A stretch of DNA of 64,000 nt from Clostridium muellerianum (GCF_012926525.1 NZ_JABBNI010000036.1:62001-126000); one strand, 5' to 3'; shown: positions 7,576 through 17,199, counted from the stretch's first letter. Notes: a model not told the origin generated them from the letters alone. Translations and numbers: made by a program.

Positions 7576-9432
7576 CTATTTTTTAGATTCAAATTTTTTT
7601 AATAAGTTATGTTTTAATATTTCATCTGAATATTGAAGTTGATTTACTACATGCGTTTTTTTATTTTTTAGAAAAGCGTTTTCACTAACTTTTTCTCCTG
7701 TAGATATATTATAGTAAGTATTTTTTTGACTCATGTAATAATAGTTACCATCTATAAAAGAACTATTTCTAAAGATTATATTACCTTCTGAAGAGTTAAA
7801 AAGATCTTTTCCCATGAATGTTGTATAAGGCAAATTAAACAGGTTACACATTGTAGGGTATATGTCCATTTGACCACTACAAATGCTATTTACTCCTTTA
7901 ATAGATTCGCCAGGAAAATGTATCATCATAGGAACCTTTTGAAGCTTCATCCATTCTATATCAGATAAATAGTTCTTTCCTAAAAATTTGCTTAATTCCT
8001 GCTGATGATCCTTAGGAATAGCGTAATGATCACCGTACAGTACTACTACAGAATCTTTTAAAATTCCTTCTTCTTCTAATTTACTTAGAAACATTCCAAG
8101 CTGCGTGTCTGCATAATGTATGGATTTTAAATAATTTCCCAGGAAAGTATCTTCGTAGGCACCTACATTAAAATCTCCGTAATTTTCAACATCATCATAA
8201 GGAAAGTGGCTGCTTAAGGTTATTAAAAATGAATAGTATGGTTTATTTAGTTTTTTCATTTTATCTATTGATTGATTAAAAAATGATTTATCACTTAATC
8301 CTAAACCAATATTTTCATCAATGTTATAATCTTTTTCGCTATAAAAATTATCAAAACCAAATCTTTTATAGATTACATTTCTATTCCAAAAGCTTTCTCT
8401 GAATCCATGAAATGCAAAAGTAGAATAACCTAAATTTTTAAAACTTTTGGGCATAGAATTAAATTCATTACCGCAGTATAAAAAATAAGCAGCACCAGAT
8501 GAAGCTGGATATAAGGAGTTATTTGACATAAATTCAGCATCAGAAGTTCCTCCAGCAGATATTTGATAATAAAAATTATTAAAATATTCACTGCGGTTTG
8601 CCCATTTATTTAAGTTTGGAGTAATTTCCTTATTATTAACCTTAACATTAATAACAAATTCTTGAAGAGCTTCTACTTGGATCATAATAAGGTTTTTTCC
8701 TTTAGTCATCCCTTTTAAATTATTAGTAGAAGATAAGTTGGTTTGGAAAAAAGTTTGTATTTCTTTTTCCTCTGATTTTGATACAGGGGTTTTTTTACTT
8801 AAATCAGCATATAGGAAGTTATAGAAATCTAAATAGTGATAATTAATGGTTCCTAAGTTCTTAACTATATATACTTTGTTGTACATAGTAGTCAAAAGTT
8901 TTGGCTGATCTTTTGATAAGCTATAAAAGTTTTGAAAGTTGATGACTATTCCCATAGTTAATAAACCTAAAAAAGCAAAAAATTTTACAGACTTTTTTTG
9001 AGGAATGGTTTTTCTATATTTATATTTGGTAAATAAAGGAGGTATAATTATAAGATCTAATGCATAAAAAAAATCGGTAAGTTTTATAAGACTGCTTACA
9101 CTAGATTTTACAGCACCAAGTTGAAATCCATTTATAAGAACAGAAATAGATATTACATCTTTAAAATATCGAAAATAGGTTAGATCACTTATGATAAAAA
9201 TAGTTATAATTAAGTTGCATATATATAAAAAAGGAGCACGTATTTTATCACTTAAAATAAAGGATAACGCTGCAATTATTATAACAGAGGCAAACACAGG
9301 TGAAAGTAATGAAATATATGAAAAATATCCTGATTCCATTTGTCTTCCATATACGATCACTTTTACGCATACCAGGAATACAAATAATATTATATCTATA
9401 TATGTAATAATGAGTGGTTTTATTTTTTTCAT
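7576..9432 (-). CDS. ltaS: LtaS-type lipoteichoic acid synthase (membrane sulfatase-fold)
   Basis: Polymerises glycerol phosphate from phosphatidylglycerol onto the lipoteichoic acid chain on the outside of the membrane. The protein (618 aa) has about five N-terminal membrane helices (residues 10-170) and a large extracellular alkaline-phosphatase/sulfatase-fold domain. The metal-binding Glu lies in NLIMIQVEALQ and the nucleophile Thr296 in AGGTSDAEF, the position matching the catalytic Thr of staphylococcal LtaS. Later metal residues appear in VVLYGDHYAIP. ATG start with AGGAGGT. Single gene. A relative acting on another glycerophosphate polymer cannot be excluded. Confidence 0.9.
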   Translation of the reverse strand: MKKIKPLIITYIDIILFVFLVCVKVIVYGRQMESGYFSYISLLSPVFASVIIIAALSFILSDKIRAPFLYICNLIITIFIISDLTYFRYFKDVISISVLINGFQLGAVKSSVSSLIKLTDFFYALDLIIIPPLFTKYKYRKTIPQKKSVKFFAFLGLLTMGIVINFQNFYSLSKDQPKLLTTMYNKVYIVKNLGTINYHYLDFYNFLYADLSKKTPVSKSEEKEIQTFFQTNLSSTNNLKGMTKGKNLIMIQVEALQEFVINVKVNNKEITPNLNKWANRSEYFNNFYYQISAGGTSDAEFMSNNSLYPASSGAAYFLYCGNEFNSMPKSFKNLGYSTFAFHGFRESFWNRNVIYKRFGFDNFYSEKDYNIDENIGLGLSDKSFFNQSIDKMKKLNKPYYSFLITLSSHFPYDDVENYGDFNVGAYEDTFLGNYLKSIHYADTQLGMFLSKLEEEGILKDSVVVLYGDHYAIPKDHQQELSKFLGKNYLSDIEWMKLQKVPMMIHFPGESIKGVNSICSGQMDIYPTMCNLFNLPYTTFMGKDLFNSSEGNIIFRNSSFIDGNYYYMSQKNTYYNISTGEKVSENAFLKNKKTHVVNQLQYSDEILKHNLLKKFESKK

Positions 9433-9773
9433 TTTATACCTCCTGGATGTAAAAAATTTACCATTACGCTTATAAGATTAGTATATGCATAATTTTAATA
9501 CATTAATAAATTGTTTCAAAAAAATTAACACTTGTCAAGGAAAACACTATTTATATAGGTTTTGCAATTTAGATAAATATTGTTTAAAATTATTAATAAG
9601 CGCAGTTGTAGGCCAAATTTATAGATGCTTTAAATTTTTTTATTATTAGAAATATGTATCGAAATGTTAAGTTATGTGGGGGGTATTTACTAAAGTGACT
9701 ATTTACATAAAGAGAATAGTATAGCATAATATACTTGTTATAGTAACAGAAATTTTTAGGAGGAATAAAAAAG
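9433..9773. other. Divergent intergenic region, no gene seen
   Basis: Separates the divergent LtaS and RDD-like genes and should hold both promoters. A loose TTGTCA-16-TATAGG pair is visible near 9535, but no convincing consensus promoter. The region is very AT-rich with a G-run near 9678. Confidence 0.4.
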
Positions 9774-10328
9774 ATGGATGAAAATAAGGAAGATATTAAA
9801 GAAGAAATAGTAATAGATGAAGAAGAAGCTAGAAAGCAGTTTTTAGAAGAACTTAAAAGTAAGAATAAAGAAGAACAAAAAAAATTAATAGAAATGAAAG
9901 AAGCTAAATTAGCAGAAGCTAAAGCAGCGGAGGAAGCTAAATTAGCAGCAGAAGCCAAGGCATTAGAAGAAGCTAAAGCTCTAGCATATAAATCTGAAGC
10001 AATAGAAGAAGTAGTTGCTGCAAAGGAAGAAGAAAGTACTCCAGTAAGTGATTCTGATAAACCTCATGCAAAATTCAGCTGTAATTCTTTAAAAGCAACT
10101 GTCATTGATACAGCAGTAGTAGGTGTAGTTTCAATTGCAGGCGTAGGGTTACTAGATCTTATATTAAGACTTGTATTTGGATATTATATTGTAGATTATA
10201 AAGGATTTTGTTTAATATTTTTAATAGTATTATTAATTTTATATCCATTAATAATGGAAAATACGAAATTAGGAAAAACTTTAGGACAGAAGTTAAATAA
10301 AAAGGAAGTTCAAGAAAGGAACGAATAG
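9774..10328 (+). CDS. RDD-like membrane protein with acidic coiled-coil N-terminus
   Basis: The N-terminal ~85 residues are highly charged and Glu/Lys/Ala-rich with repeats of EAKLA-type units, predicting a soluble coiled coil. The C-terminal half has a start like an RDD domain (Arg replaced; FSCNSLKATVIDTAVVG), two membrane helices and the RDD-like close TKLGKTLGQKL. RDD proteins are small membrane proteins, some linked to Na+ or compatible-solute transport; no function can be assigned. ATG start with AGGAGG. It is 3 nt upstream of rlmD and probably co-transcribed. Confidence 0.75.
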   Translation: MDENKEDIKEEIVIDEEEARKQFLEELKSKNKEEQKKLIEMKEAKLAEAKAAEEAKLAAEAKALEEAKALAYKSEAIEEVVAAKEEESTPVSDSDKPHAKFSCNSLKATVIDTAVVGVVSIAGVGLLDLILRLVFGYYIVDYKGFCLIFLIVLLILYPLIMENTKLGKTLGQKLNKKEVQERNE

Positions 10329-10331
10329 GAA

Positions 10332-11684
10332 TTGAGAAAAGGCAAGGAATATGAATTTTATATAGAAAACACCCAATTCCCAGGTACTGGAGTAGCAGTA
10401 CAGGATGATGTTAAAGTACTTATTAAAAATGGAGTTCCAGGACAAAAAGTACTAGCTAGAATTACCAAAAAGAGAAGAGATAAAGCAGAAGCTAAAATAT
10501 TAGAAGTAATAGAAAATGTAGATTATGCAGTAGAACCTATATGTCCACATTTTAATTTATGTGGTGGTTGTACAACTCAATTTCTGCCTTATGAAAAACA
10601 ATTAGAATTAAAAACTCAGCAGGTTATAGATCTTTTCCATAATGCAGGCATTGAAGATTATGAATTTTTGGGTATAGAAAAAAGCCCTGAAGAATTTGAA
10701 TATAGAAATAAAATGGAATTTACCTTTGGTGATGAGGAAAAGGGTGGAGAGCTAACTCTTGGAATGCATATAAAAGGAAAAAGCTTTGGAATAGTTAATG
10801 TAGATAACTGTAAAATAGTTGATGAAGACTTTAGAAAAGTTTTAGATACTGTAATAAGTTATTTTAGAAAAAATCCCCTTCCTTATTATAGGGTTATGAG
10901 AAGAGAAGGATATTTAAGAAACCTGGTAATTAGAAAAGGTAAAAACACAGGTGAAGTATTAATAAATTTAGTAACAACTTCACAAATAGATTTCAATTTA
11001 GAAGAGCTTAAAGAAATTCTTTTAAATTTAAATTATGTTGGAGAATTAAAAGGAATATTACATACTATAAATGATAGCTTTTCAGATACAGTTCAGGCAG
11101 ATGAGGTAGAAATACTTTATGGTAGAGATTACATAATTGAAGAACTTATGGGTCTTAAGTTTAAAATAGCACCAGAATCCTTTTTCCAAACAAATTCAAA
11201 GGGTGCAGAAAAGTTATATGGTATAGTTAAGGAATTTTTAGGGGATGCTTCTTCAAAAGTAGTTTTTGACCTGTACTGCGGTACTGGTACTATTGGTCAA
11301 ATAGTAGCACCTAATGCTAAAAAAGTCCTAGGAATTGAACTTATAGAAGAGGCTGTTAAAGCTGCAAATGAAAATTCCAAACTAAATGGTTTAAATAATT
11401 GTGAATTTATAGCTGGTGATGTAGCTAAGGTTATAAAAACCGTAACTGAAAAACCGGATTTAATAATACTAGATCCACCAAGACCAGGGGTTCATCCTGT
11501 GGCATTGGATTATGTTATAAAATTTAATGCCCCTGATATAGTTTATGTATCATGTAATCCTAAAACTTTGGTTACAGACTTACAGGTTCTTATAGAAGCT
11601 GGTTATAAAGTTGAGAAGATTAAGATTATGGATATGTTTCCCAATACGCCGCACGTTGAGACAGTTGTTAAGCTAAGTAAGTAA
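10332..11684 (+). CDS. rlmD: 23S rRNA (uracil-5-)-methyltransferase, RlmD/RumA family
   Basis: SAM-dependent m5U methyltransferase acting on 23S rRNA. Visible features: N-terminal TRAM domain (about residues 5-65), 4Fe-4S cysteines in [13 protein letters not shown]-binding [20 protein letters not shown], and the catalytic Cys in YVSCNPKTL. Start TTG (10332) with GAAAGGA upstream; 450 aa is normal. Its last codons encode HVETVV, the sequence that serine-recombinase elements use as target in rumA-type genes; similar tails at 15510 and 22790 suggest that the 3' end here has been part of insertion events. Confidence 0.95.
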   Translation: MRKGKEYEFYIENTQFPGTGVAVQDDVKVLIKNGVPGQKVLARITKKRRDKAEAKILEVIENVDYAVEPICPHFNLCGGCTTQFLPYEKQLELKTQQVIDLFHNAGIEDYEFLGIEKSPEEFEYRNKMEFTFGDEEKGGELTLGMHIKGKSFGIVNVDNCKIVDEDFRKVLDTVISYFRKNPLPYYRVMRREGYLRNLVIRKGKNTGEVLINLVTTSQIDFNLEELKEILLNLNYVGELKGILHTINDSFSDTVQADEVEILYGRDYIIEELMGLKFKIAPESFFQTNSKGAEKLYGIVKEFLGDASSKVVFDLYCGTGTIGQIVAPNAKKVLGIELIEEAVKAANENSKLNGLNNCEFIAGDVAKVIKTVTEKPDLIILDPPRPGVHPVALDYVIKFNAPDIVYVSCNPKTLVTDLQVLIEAGYKVEKIKIMDMFPNTPHVETVVKLSK

Positions 11685-11735
11685 AATCAAGGTATATAGA
11701 AATTAATAGTATATTAAAATAGATATTTTCCACCA

Positions 11736-11774
11736 TTTTTCCACCGAGATTTTATGCTTGGTGGAAAAATTTTA
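11736..11774 (+). terminator. Intrinsic terminator after rlmD
   Basis: A 13-bp stem (11736-11748 with 11757-11769, one G.T pair, 8-nt loop) is followed by a short T-tract. Confidence 0.6.
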
Positions 11775-11799
11775 ATATTATAATAAAAAGTGTGTTGCT

Positions 11800-11990
11800 A
11801 CTATTTATTGATATTGATGTATCAATAAATATGTAGTTGCATAGAATAAAATTGCGTAAGAATATCAGATGGGGAAACAAGTAGCTACTACTATGCAGAA
11901 ATGCGGTAGGATATGTAGATTACAACTTACCTGTATTCCAACAAATTTATTCCATGGTGCATTTGTGCCGTGGAATTTATGTTTTTAAAG
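11800..11990. other. Structured non-coding segment of unknown identity
   Basis: Dense with dyads: 10-bp inverted repeat 11804-11813/11820-11829, a GAAA-tetraloop hairpin (CTATGCA-GAAA-TGCGGTAG, about 11889-11908), and a terminal hairpin ATTCCATGGTGC / GTGCCGTGGAAT (11949-11977) followed by T-rich sequence. No known riboswitch consensus was recognised. It could be a remnant of a mobile-element end, or a functional leader RNA of the next gene. Confidence 0.4.
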
Positions 11991-12170
11991 TAAAAAAATT
12001 ATTTAGCAGTATATGGTGTTCTTATAGCTAAAATAAGAGCTATAATGGATATTACAAAACAAGATATAATATCTTTAATATTTACACCTACAAGATGAAC
12101 AATTGTAAAAAAAGTATAAAATATAGTCAAGTTGTAATCAAATAAATAGTAGTTTATAGGAGGAATGAAT

Positions 12171-12686
12171 ATGATTATTAGACCAGTAATAGATGATGAT
12201 ATACAGGCTATTGCTAAAATATATACTGATAATTGGAAAACCACATATCAAAATATCTTACCAGATTCTTTTTTGAAAAGCATGACGTATGAACATTCAA
12301 AAGAAAAATGGTCGTCATATATTCATACAGATAAACAAGGGGCTTTTGTTGCATTAGACGAAAATGATATGATTATTGGTTTTTCAGCCTACAAGCCATA
12401 TTCTGACTTGAAGAAATGTCTATTACTTGATTCATTACATATTATACAATCAATTCAAGGTAGTGGAATCGGCAAGAAATTGATTTTTACAATTGGTAAA
12501 TATGCTTATAATAATGAGTATGAAAAAATGTACATCTGCATTGTAAAAGGAAATGATAGGGCAGAAGGAATATATGCTCATTTGGGTGCAAAGCATTATA
12601 AAGATTTTATTGATGATTTTGAAGGGACACCATCTAATTCATCGGTTTTGCTATGGGACGATTTAAACATGTTTATTTCTAAATAA
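12171..12686 (+). CDS. GNAT-family N-acetyltransferase
   Basis: Cytosolic acetyl-CoA-dependent acetyltransferase (171 aa). The GNAT motif A is visible as the acetyl-CoA loop in QSIQGSGIGKKLI, followed by the IxIVKGNDRAEGIYAHLGA motif B region. The N-terminus IRPVIDDDIQAIAKIYTDNW is typical of the family. ATG 12171 is chosen because TAGGAGGA lies 7 nt upstream; the ATG at 12165 is too close to that site. The acceptor is unknown. First gene of the island-like region after rlmD. Confidence 0.85.
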   Translation: MIIRPVIDDDIQAIAKIYTDNWKTTYQNILPDSFLKSMTYEHSKEKWSSYIHTDKQGAFVALDENDMIIGFSAYKPYSDLKKCLLLDSLHIIQSIQGSGIGKKLIFTIGKYAYNNEYEKMYICIVKGNDRAEGIYAHLGAKHYKDFIDDFEGTPSNSSVLLWDDLNMFISK

Positions 12687-12706
12687 AAAATTAATAAAAA
12701 CTGGAA

Positions 12707-12832
12707 GTGAAACAAGCAATATTTGTTGCTATTGAGCGAGAGAATTACAATAAACCGAAGTCTGAAAATGGCAAACAGCCGAAATGCCCACCTGAAAAGG
12801 AACGGGTAATCACGGAAGCATTGAAGCTTTAG
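12707..12832 (+). pseudogene. Orphan 41-codon reading frame, likely gene remnant
   Basis: A GTG-initiated frame encodes a charged 41-aa peptide ending in EKERVITEALKL. Base composition is higher in GC than the surroundings. It has no ribosome binding site of note and looks like the 3' end of a truncated mobile-element gene; the parent family is not recognised. Confidence 0.3.
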
Positions 12833-12914
12833 ACTTAACAATAGCCACGATTGCTGCTCCAAAAACAGAGTATTAGTCGTGGCTCTGCTTTCGCTTTTAG
12901 TCTTTCTTCCTGCT

Positions 12915-12943
12915 CGTAAAAATAACGCAGCCGAAGCTGCGTT
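12915..12943 (-). terminator. Terminator of the DDAH-like gene
   Basis: On the minus strand an 8-bp stem AACGCAGC/GCTGCGTT with a TTCG tetraloop is followed by ATTTTTA, 18 nt after the stop codon at 12961. Confidence 0.85.
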
Positions 12944-12960
12944 AGAAATATGAATTAGTA

Positions 12961-13746
12961 TCAGAATCTTAGTGACAAGCAAGTGAGGCTGCCGTCGATT
13001 TTCTTGAACTCGCTTGTATCAACTAGCCTTACCTGGTAGCCTAGGTTCTCGATGATTTTAAGAGTCTTAGGATATCCTTCAGGAACAAGAACTGTACCGT
13101 TAATGTACAGACTGTTGATTGCGTAAAGTTCGTCAGGGGCTACAACGAAGCGGTTAAAGTCTTTGAAAGCTTCTAGCTTGTCAACGGTTTCTGTAACAAG
13201 CATATTGTTGTTTTCAAGGTAGATTGCGAAATCCTTTAGATGAAGGCCTTCTGTTACAGGTACTGTGGATGAAGTGTAGCCGAATTTTGTAACTATTTCG
13301 TTGAACTGGCGGGCACCTTCTGCGTTTGTTCTGTCGCTCTGACCAACGTAGAAGTGATCTCCTACACGCATTACATCACCGCCTTCCATTGTTCCTGGAG
13401 CTTCGATGTGAAAAATCTGGTCATCTGAGTAGAACTTACGAATAGCTGGAAGGATTTCTTCCTTTTCGCCATTACGGGAGTCCCTTGCAGGGTTTGTGAT
13501 CACTGCACAACGTTCCATAACAACGGCTGGGTCTTCTGTAAAACATGAGTCAGGGTAACGCTCATCGGCTTCTAAATCTAAAACTTCTAATCCAAGAGAT
13601 TCAAGAATCTCAACATATTTATCATGCTGTCTGGAGGACAATCCGTATTCTGGCTTTTCGCCTGGTTTTACGAACTGAGCTGTGGATATTCCGTCGATTA
13701 ATGCTTTGCAAGGTTTCTTAGTAATAGCTTTTGTAAACATATTCAT
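12961..13746 (-). CDS. Dimethylargininase (DDAH)-like amidinotransferase-fold hydrolase
   Basis: Member of the guanidino-group modifying superfamily (261 aa), most like NG,NG-dimethylarginine dimethylaminohydrolase, which yields citrulline and dimethylamine. Visible are an acidic substrate pocket (RYPDSCFTEDPAVV), GTMEGGDVMRVG, the catalytic His in VTEGLHLKD, and the nucleophile Cys256 in GSLTCLSLRF at the C-terminus. ATG start with GGAGG. It is divergent from a LysR gene, the usual layout of a regulator and target. GC is visibly higher than the chromosome average, indicating acquisition. An arginine-deiminase-like activity is possible. Confidence 0.88.
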   Translation of the reverse strand: MNMFTKAITKKPCKALIDGISTAQFVKPGEKPEYGLSSRQHDKYVEILESLGLEVLDLEADERYPDSCFTEDPAVVMERCAVITNPARDSRNGEKEEILPAIRKFYSDDQIFHIEAPGTMEGGDVMRVGDHFYVGQSDRTNAEGARQFNEIVTKFGYTSSTVPVTEGLHLKDFAIYLENNNMLVTETVDKLEAFKDFNRFVVAPDELYAINSLYINGTVLVPEGYPKTLKIIENLGYQVRLVDTSEFKKIDGSLTCLSLRF

Positions 13747-13871
13747 ACCTCCGTAAAATTAAGTCGATTTTTTCTATGATCTGAGTATATAATACAAATA
13801 AGGATTTGTAAATTGCAAGTATATCATGGTTTCCATGAATAATTATCATATAATGGGCAAGGAGGTTAATC

Positions 13872-14762
13872 ATGAGTTTTTCACAATACGAGGCATTTAT
13901 CAAAGCTGTCGAGACTGGAACAATGACTCAGGCGGCGGAGGAGCTTGGCTACACACAATCAGGGCTTACTAGAGCATTAAATACACTAGAAGAGCAATGG
14001 AATGTAAAACTATTAACTAGAGGACGAAACGGTGTACAACTTACGACAGAAGGGCAACTGCTATTGCCATATATAAGAACAGTCCTTCATGACCAGCGTA
14101 GACTTTCCGAGCGAATCGGAGAGATCAATGGTCTTCGTGAAGGTCTTATTAGAATTGGAACATTTAACAGTATCTCCGCACAGTGGCTCCCTGGGATGAT
14201 AAAGAGATTCCAACATGATTACCCTGGAATCAGATTCGAGCTGCTGCACGGAACAGATACTCAGATTGGCAGTTGGATAGCTGATGGACGAGTGGATGTG
14301 GGTTTTGTTGCATACCCAACTTTACCAGAACTTGAGTCCGAATTCCTGTACCGTGACCCCATCGTAGGCATTTTTTCCGAAGATTCTCCCTATGCCAGAA
14401 TGGAAAAACTCAACATTTCCGAGCTGCCAAATCTGCCATATATTGCGCTTAACGAGGGTGTGGAGGATGAGATTACAGCCATTCTGGACAAAAACAGGAT
14501 TACCCTAGACGCGCGTTTCGTAGAAAGCGACGATCACGCCGTAATCGCTATGGTAGAGAAAGGGCTGGGCATTAGTCTTATGTCTGTAATGATGATACAG
14601 GGTTTTGACCGACGAATTGTGGCGATTCCATTGGACCCTCCGGGCTACCGCGACCTTGGAATCGCTTGCCGAAGCCATAACCTTCTGTCTGGCGCAGCAT
14701 CAAGGTTCTACGAGTATGCCCGTCACTGGGTAGCTGAGGAGTACAAGCCTATCGAACTATGA
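13872..14762 (+). CDS. LysR-family transcriptional regulator
   Basis: 296 aa with N-terminal winged HTH (MTQAAEELGYTQSGLTRALNTLEEQW, residues 18-45) and a periplasmic-binding-protein-like effector domain. AAGGAGG precedes the ATG by 7 nt. It is divergent from the DDAH-like gene with a 125-bp shared intergenic region, so it probably controls that gene in response to an arginine-like ligand (inference). The GC-rich codon use matches the DDAH-like gene and differs from the rest of the window, so the pair was likely acquired together. Confidence 0.92.
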   Translation: MSFSQYEAFIKAVETGTMTQAAEELGYTQSGLTRALNTLEEQWNVKLLTRGRNGVQLTTEGQLLLPYIRTVLHDQRRLSERIGEINGLREGLIRIGTFNSISAQWLPGMIKRFQHDYPGIRFELLHGTDTQIGSWIADGRVDVGFVAYPTLPELESEFLYRDPIVGIFSEDSPYARMEKLNISELPNLPYIALNEGVEDEITAILDKNRITLDARFVESDDHAVIAMVEKGLGISLMSVMMIQGFDRRIVAIPLDPPGYRDLGIACRSHNLLSGAASRFYEYARHWVAEEYKPIEL

Positions 14763-14818
14763 CATATTTACAAGGGACTATGCGTCCACAAAATAGCATC
14801 GCAAAAATTGCAAGAAAA

Positions 14819-14854
14819 TAATTGCCGAACAGCACACAGTCCGGCAATTATTTT
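14819..14854 (+). terminator. Terminator after lysR
   Basis: Stem TAATTGCCG/CGGCAATTA (14819-14827 with 14842-14850) followed by TTTT. Confidence 0.75.
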
Positions 14855-14951
14855 GGAATTCATAATGGAATGACTTTGTTTGGTATTGGACTATTGCGCT
14901 TTTGTAGAGTGTGTAAAATGAAGTTATACGCATACAAAAGGAGGTGTGATT

Positions 14952-15377
14952 GTGATTGAAATTTCCAAAATAGTCATCAAGGGTGCGTCAGGATATTGTT
15001 GTGTGGACGAGGCTTACTATGATAAGGTTATAGTAACAGGGGAGAGCATAGCATACGAATATCATCCTATGCTTGAAACAGAAATAAATCCTTCAAGGAA
15101 GTGGTCTTATAAAACTACCAGTCCAATATTTAAAAAGCTGTATGCCGATTTGGTTAAGGTCATGCCTATAATTGTAAATCATGACACAGATATGTTCTGC
15201 ACAGATATAGGTGGAATAGAATTTATTATTACATATTCTGATAAAACTAAATTCAAGAAGACATTCTTTCTGCCAGGGGATGAGTTTAAGGATTGTTTTC
15301 AAATCATAAAACGCATGGTTCCTGAATGTGAGTATGTTCCGGCAGTGTTGATAACAGAAGATGATTTTGAGAACTAG
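14952..15377 (+). CDS. Hypothetical protein
   Basis: No family recognised. The protein is about 141 aa, mixed alpha/beta by eye, with no signal peptide or membrane segment, and two widely spaced Cys pairs. It starts with GTG 14952, 7 nt after AAAAGGAGGT; the alternative GTG at 14946 abuts the site. It lies between the LysR gene and the recombinase end and is probably cargo of the island. Confidence 0.6.
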   Translation: MIEISKIVIKGASGYCCVDEAYYDKVIVTGESIAYEYHPMLETEINPSRKWSYKTTSPIFKKLYADLVKVMPIIVNHDTDMFCTDIGGIEFIITYSDKTKFKKTFFLPGDEFKDCFQIIKRMVPECEYVPAVLITEDDFEN

Positions 15378-15448
15378 ATAATGGATATATTTACGACAAC
15401 TGTTAGGAGCAAAAAGTCGGTGGATATATTTCCATAAATAGAAAGAAG

Positions 15449-17023
15449 TCAGTAGATATGTTCCCGTAAACGAGAGGTAGCATATGACGTACTTGCTATC
15501 CTATCGAGCCATGTGGAGTGCTGTGTGTTGCTAAAAAAAGCTGAAAAATAAATGGATGACTCCGAGAATCTATAAAAGATTTTCGGAGTTCCATCTGCTT
15601 TAACTTCAATACGTTCAACAAATCTATTTAAGACTTCTGGGGTAAGTTCTTTCAAATCAATAATCTTTTCTTTTAGCTTGTCTAATTCATCTATAAGAGT
15701 TGTGTTAAATCTTTCAGCGATAAGTGATTTATATTCGTCCTCTTTTTTAGTGAGTTCATTAATTTTAAAATCTATTGTAAATTTAAATGTGTCATAATCT
15801 TCTTTTGTTAGTTCATCATTTATAAATTTGCTTAATGCTTTACTCTTTTTATTTGTTAATTTTTCTATTTACTTAGAGTAATTTTTAAGCTCTTTTTCTA
15901 ATTTCTTCTTCTGAGTAGTGACTTTCTTATTTATTTCAGATATAAATTTTTCGTTTTTAATATTAGATAGCATAAATTTAATATCGCTCAATATAGCATT
16001 AGCAAGTTCAGCTTCTCTAATAATATGGTCACTACAAGCTTTTTTACCATGTTTATTGAAACTTCCGCAGACATATCCTTTTCTATTTTTTTTAAAGTGC
16101 ATACCATGCTCACAATCCGAACAAAATAGAATATTAGTAAAAAGGTGTGTGTTTTGCTGTGGTCTAATTTTTTTTCGAGAATTAATTAATTGTTGAACAG
16201 ATTTAAAATCAGTTTGTGTAATGATTGGCTCATGTGTACCTTTAATTATAATACATTCTTCTTTACTCTTTTGATTACGTTTATTAGTAGTAACACTTAT
16301 TGTTTCTGTCCTACATTGAACCAAATCACCAGTATAGTGAGGATTTTCTAAAATTAGTCTTACAGATGAACCATGCCATTTATCCGAAGCGTCAGATTTT
16401 CCTGCTACTTCCCCAGGAGTTGGAATACCTTCTTCATAAAGCTCTCTCGCTATCCTGTCAAAGCCTTTTCCAGATAAATAATCTTTAAATATCCTTTTTA
16501 CTATAGTTGGGGTATTATCTTCACTGATATACAGCTTTTTGTCTTTCATATAATAGCCATAAGGGGCAAAAGAACCTTTGAAATAACCTCGCTGAGCTTT
16601 AGTTTTAAGTGCTGACTTCATTCTAATACTAATACGTTGTGATTCTTGTTCGTATAGCCATGCGTACATACCAAACATGTTGGCATTGCCTTCCATTGTG
16701 TTTATTGCGTTATCTAAGGTTATTATATGAATATTATTATTTTCAGCAATATCTCTTATCTGATATGAAAGTTGACCACTACGAGCCAAACGTGAAAGTT
16801 CTTTTGCAAGAATAACATCAAACTTTTTTGACTTAGCGTCTTCAATTAGTCTTTGAAGATTCTTTCTCTTAGATTTAGTTCCAGATTCTACATCTTCATA
16901 AAAGTCATATAAGTCCCAACCGTTATCTTGTATACATTTTTCAAATAACTGTTTTTGATTAGTTAAAGAAGTTTTTTGTTCTTCTCTATTAGTTGATACT
17001 CTTATGTATACTGCACATTTCAT
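15449..17023 (-). pseudogene. Large serine recombinase, broken by one in-frame stop
   Basis: Site-specific recombinase of the TnpX/large-serine type. The N-terminal resolvase domain has the catalytic Ser10 in YIRVSTN, followed by a recombinase domain and a zinc-ribbon-like region (CSDCEHG...CGSFNKHGKKAC). Reading stops at TAA 15869-15871 after 384 residues (ending KELKNYSK). The same frame then continues without a shift to 15449 and encodes a coiled coil and the family C-terminus (VLNRFVERIEVKADG). A single CAA-to-TAA change would explain this. Its end overlaps the rumA-like att sequence at 15510. A shortened but active protein cannot be excluded. Confidence 0.85.
15510..15551 (+). other. rumA/rlmD 3'-end-like sequence (putative attachment site)
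   Basis: In frame the plus strand reads HVECCVLLKKAEK and stop, closely like the C-terminus of RumA-family methyltransferases (rlmD at 11652 ends [10 protein letters not shown]). No methyltransferase body lies upstream. It sits inside the 3' end of the recombinase pseudogene, as expected for an attachment site next to its recombinase. Confidence 0.6.
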
Positions 17024-17199
17024 TACGCAACATCTCCTTTTAAACTTATTTCATATGTTGTAGTTAAATTCGCTTTGTTTGAATTGGAGTATTCAACAAA
17101 GTTATTTTCGATATATTCTGTAATTAGAGAATCCATTATATCGGTAAGGGTTAAACTATTACTGTTACTAAATATTCTTTCAATTTTTAGCATATACAT
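17023..17199 (-). CDS. Small protein translationally coupled to the recombinase
   Basis: A 58-codon frame (56 if the ATG at 17193 is used, which has better spacing to the GAGGTG site). Its stop overlaps the recombinase start as TAATG, a strong sign of translational coupling. The peptide is not recognised; it is acidic/polar with no membrane segment. A recombination directionality or regulatory role is possible by position only. Confidence 0.6.
   Translation of the reverse strand: MYMLKIERIFSNSNSLTLTDIMDSLITEYIENNFVEYSNSNKANLTTTYEISLKGDVA

Noticed and set aside
11800-11990. c-di-GMP-II, guanidine, glycine or T-box RNA
   Set aside because: A GGGGAAACAAG segment recalls the c-di-GMP-II core, but the other conserved parts are missing; kept as unknown structure.
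12596-12982. 128-codon minus-strand ORF between GNAT and DDAH
   Set aside because: Overlaps the DDAH terminator and two genes; no start signal or recognisable domain.
15378-15480. Three GGATATATTT-like units before the recombinase end
   Set aside because: Imperfect and short; possibly att-flanking sites, but not enough to claim a repeat array or CRISPR.
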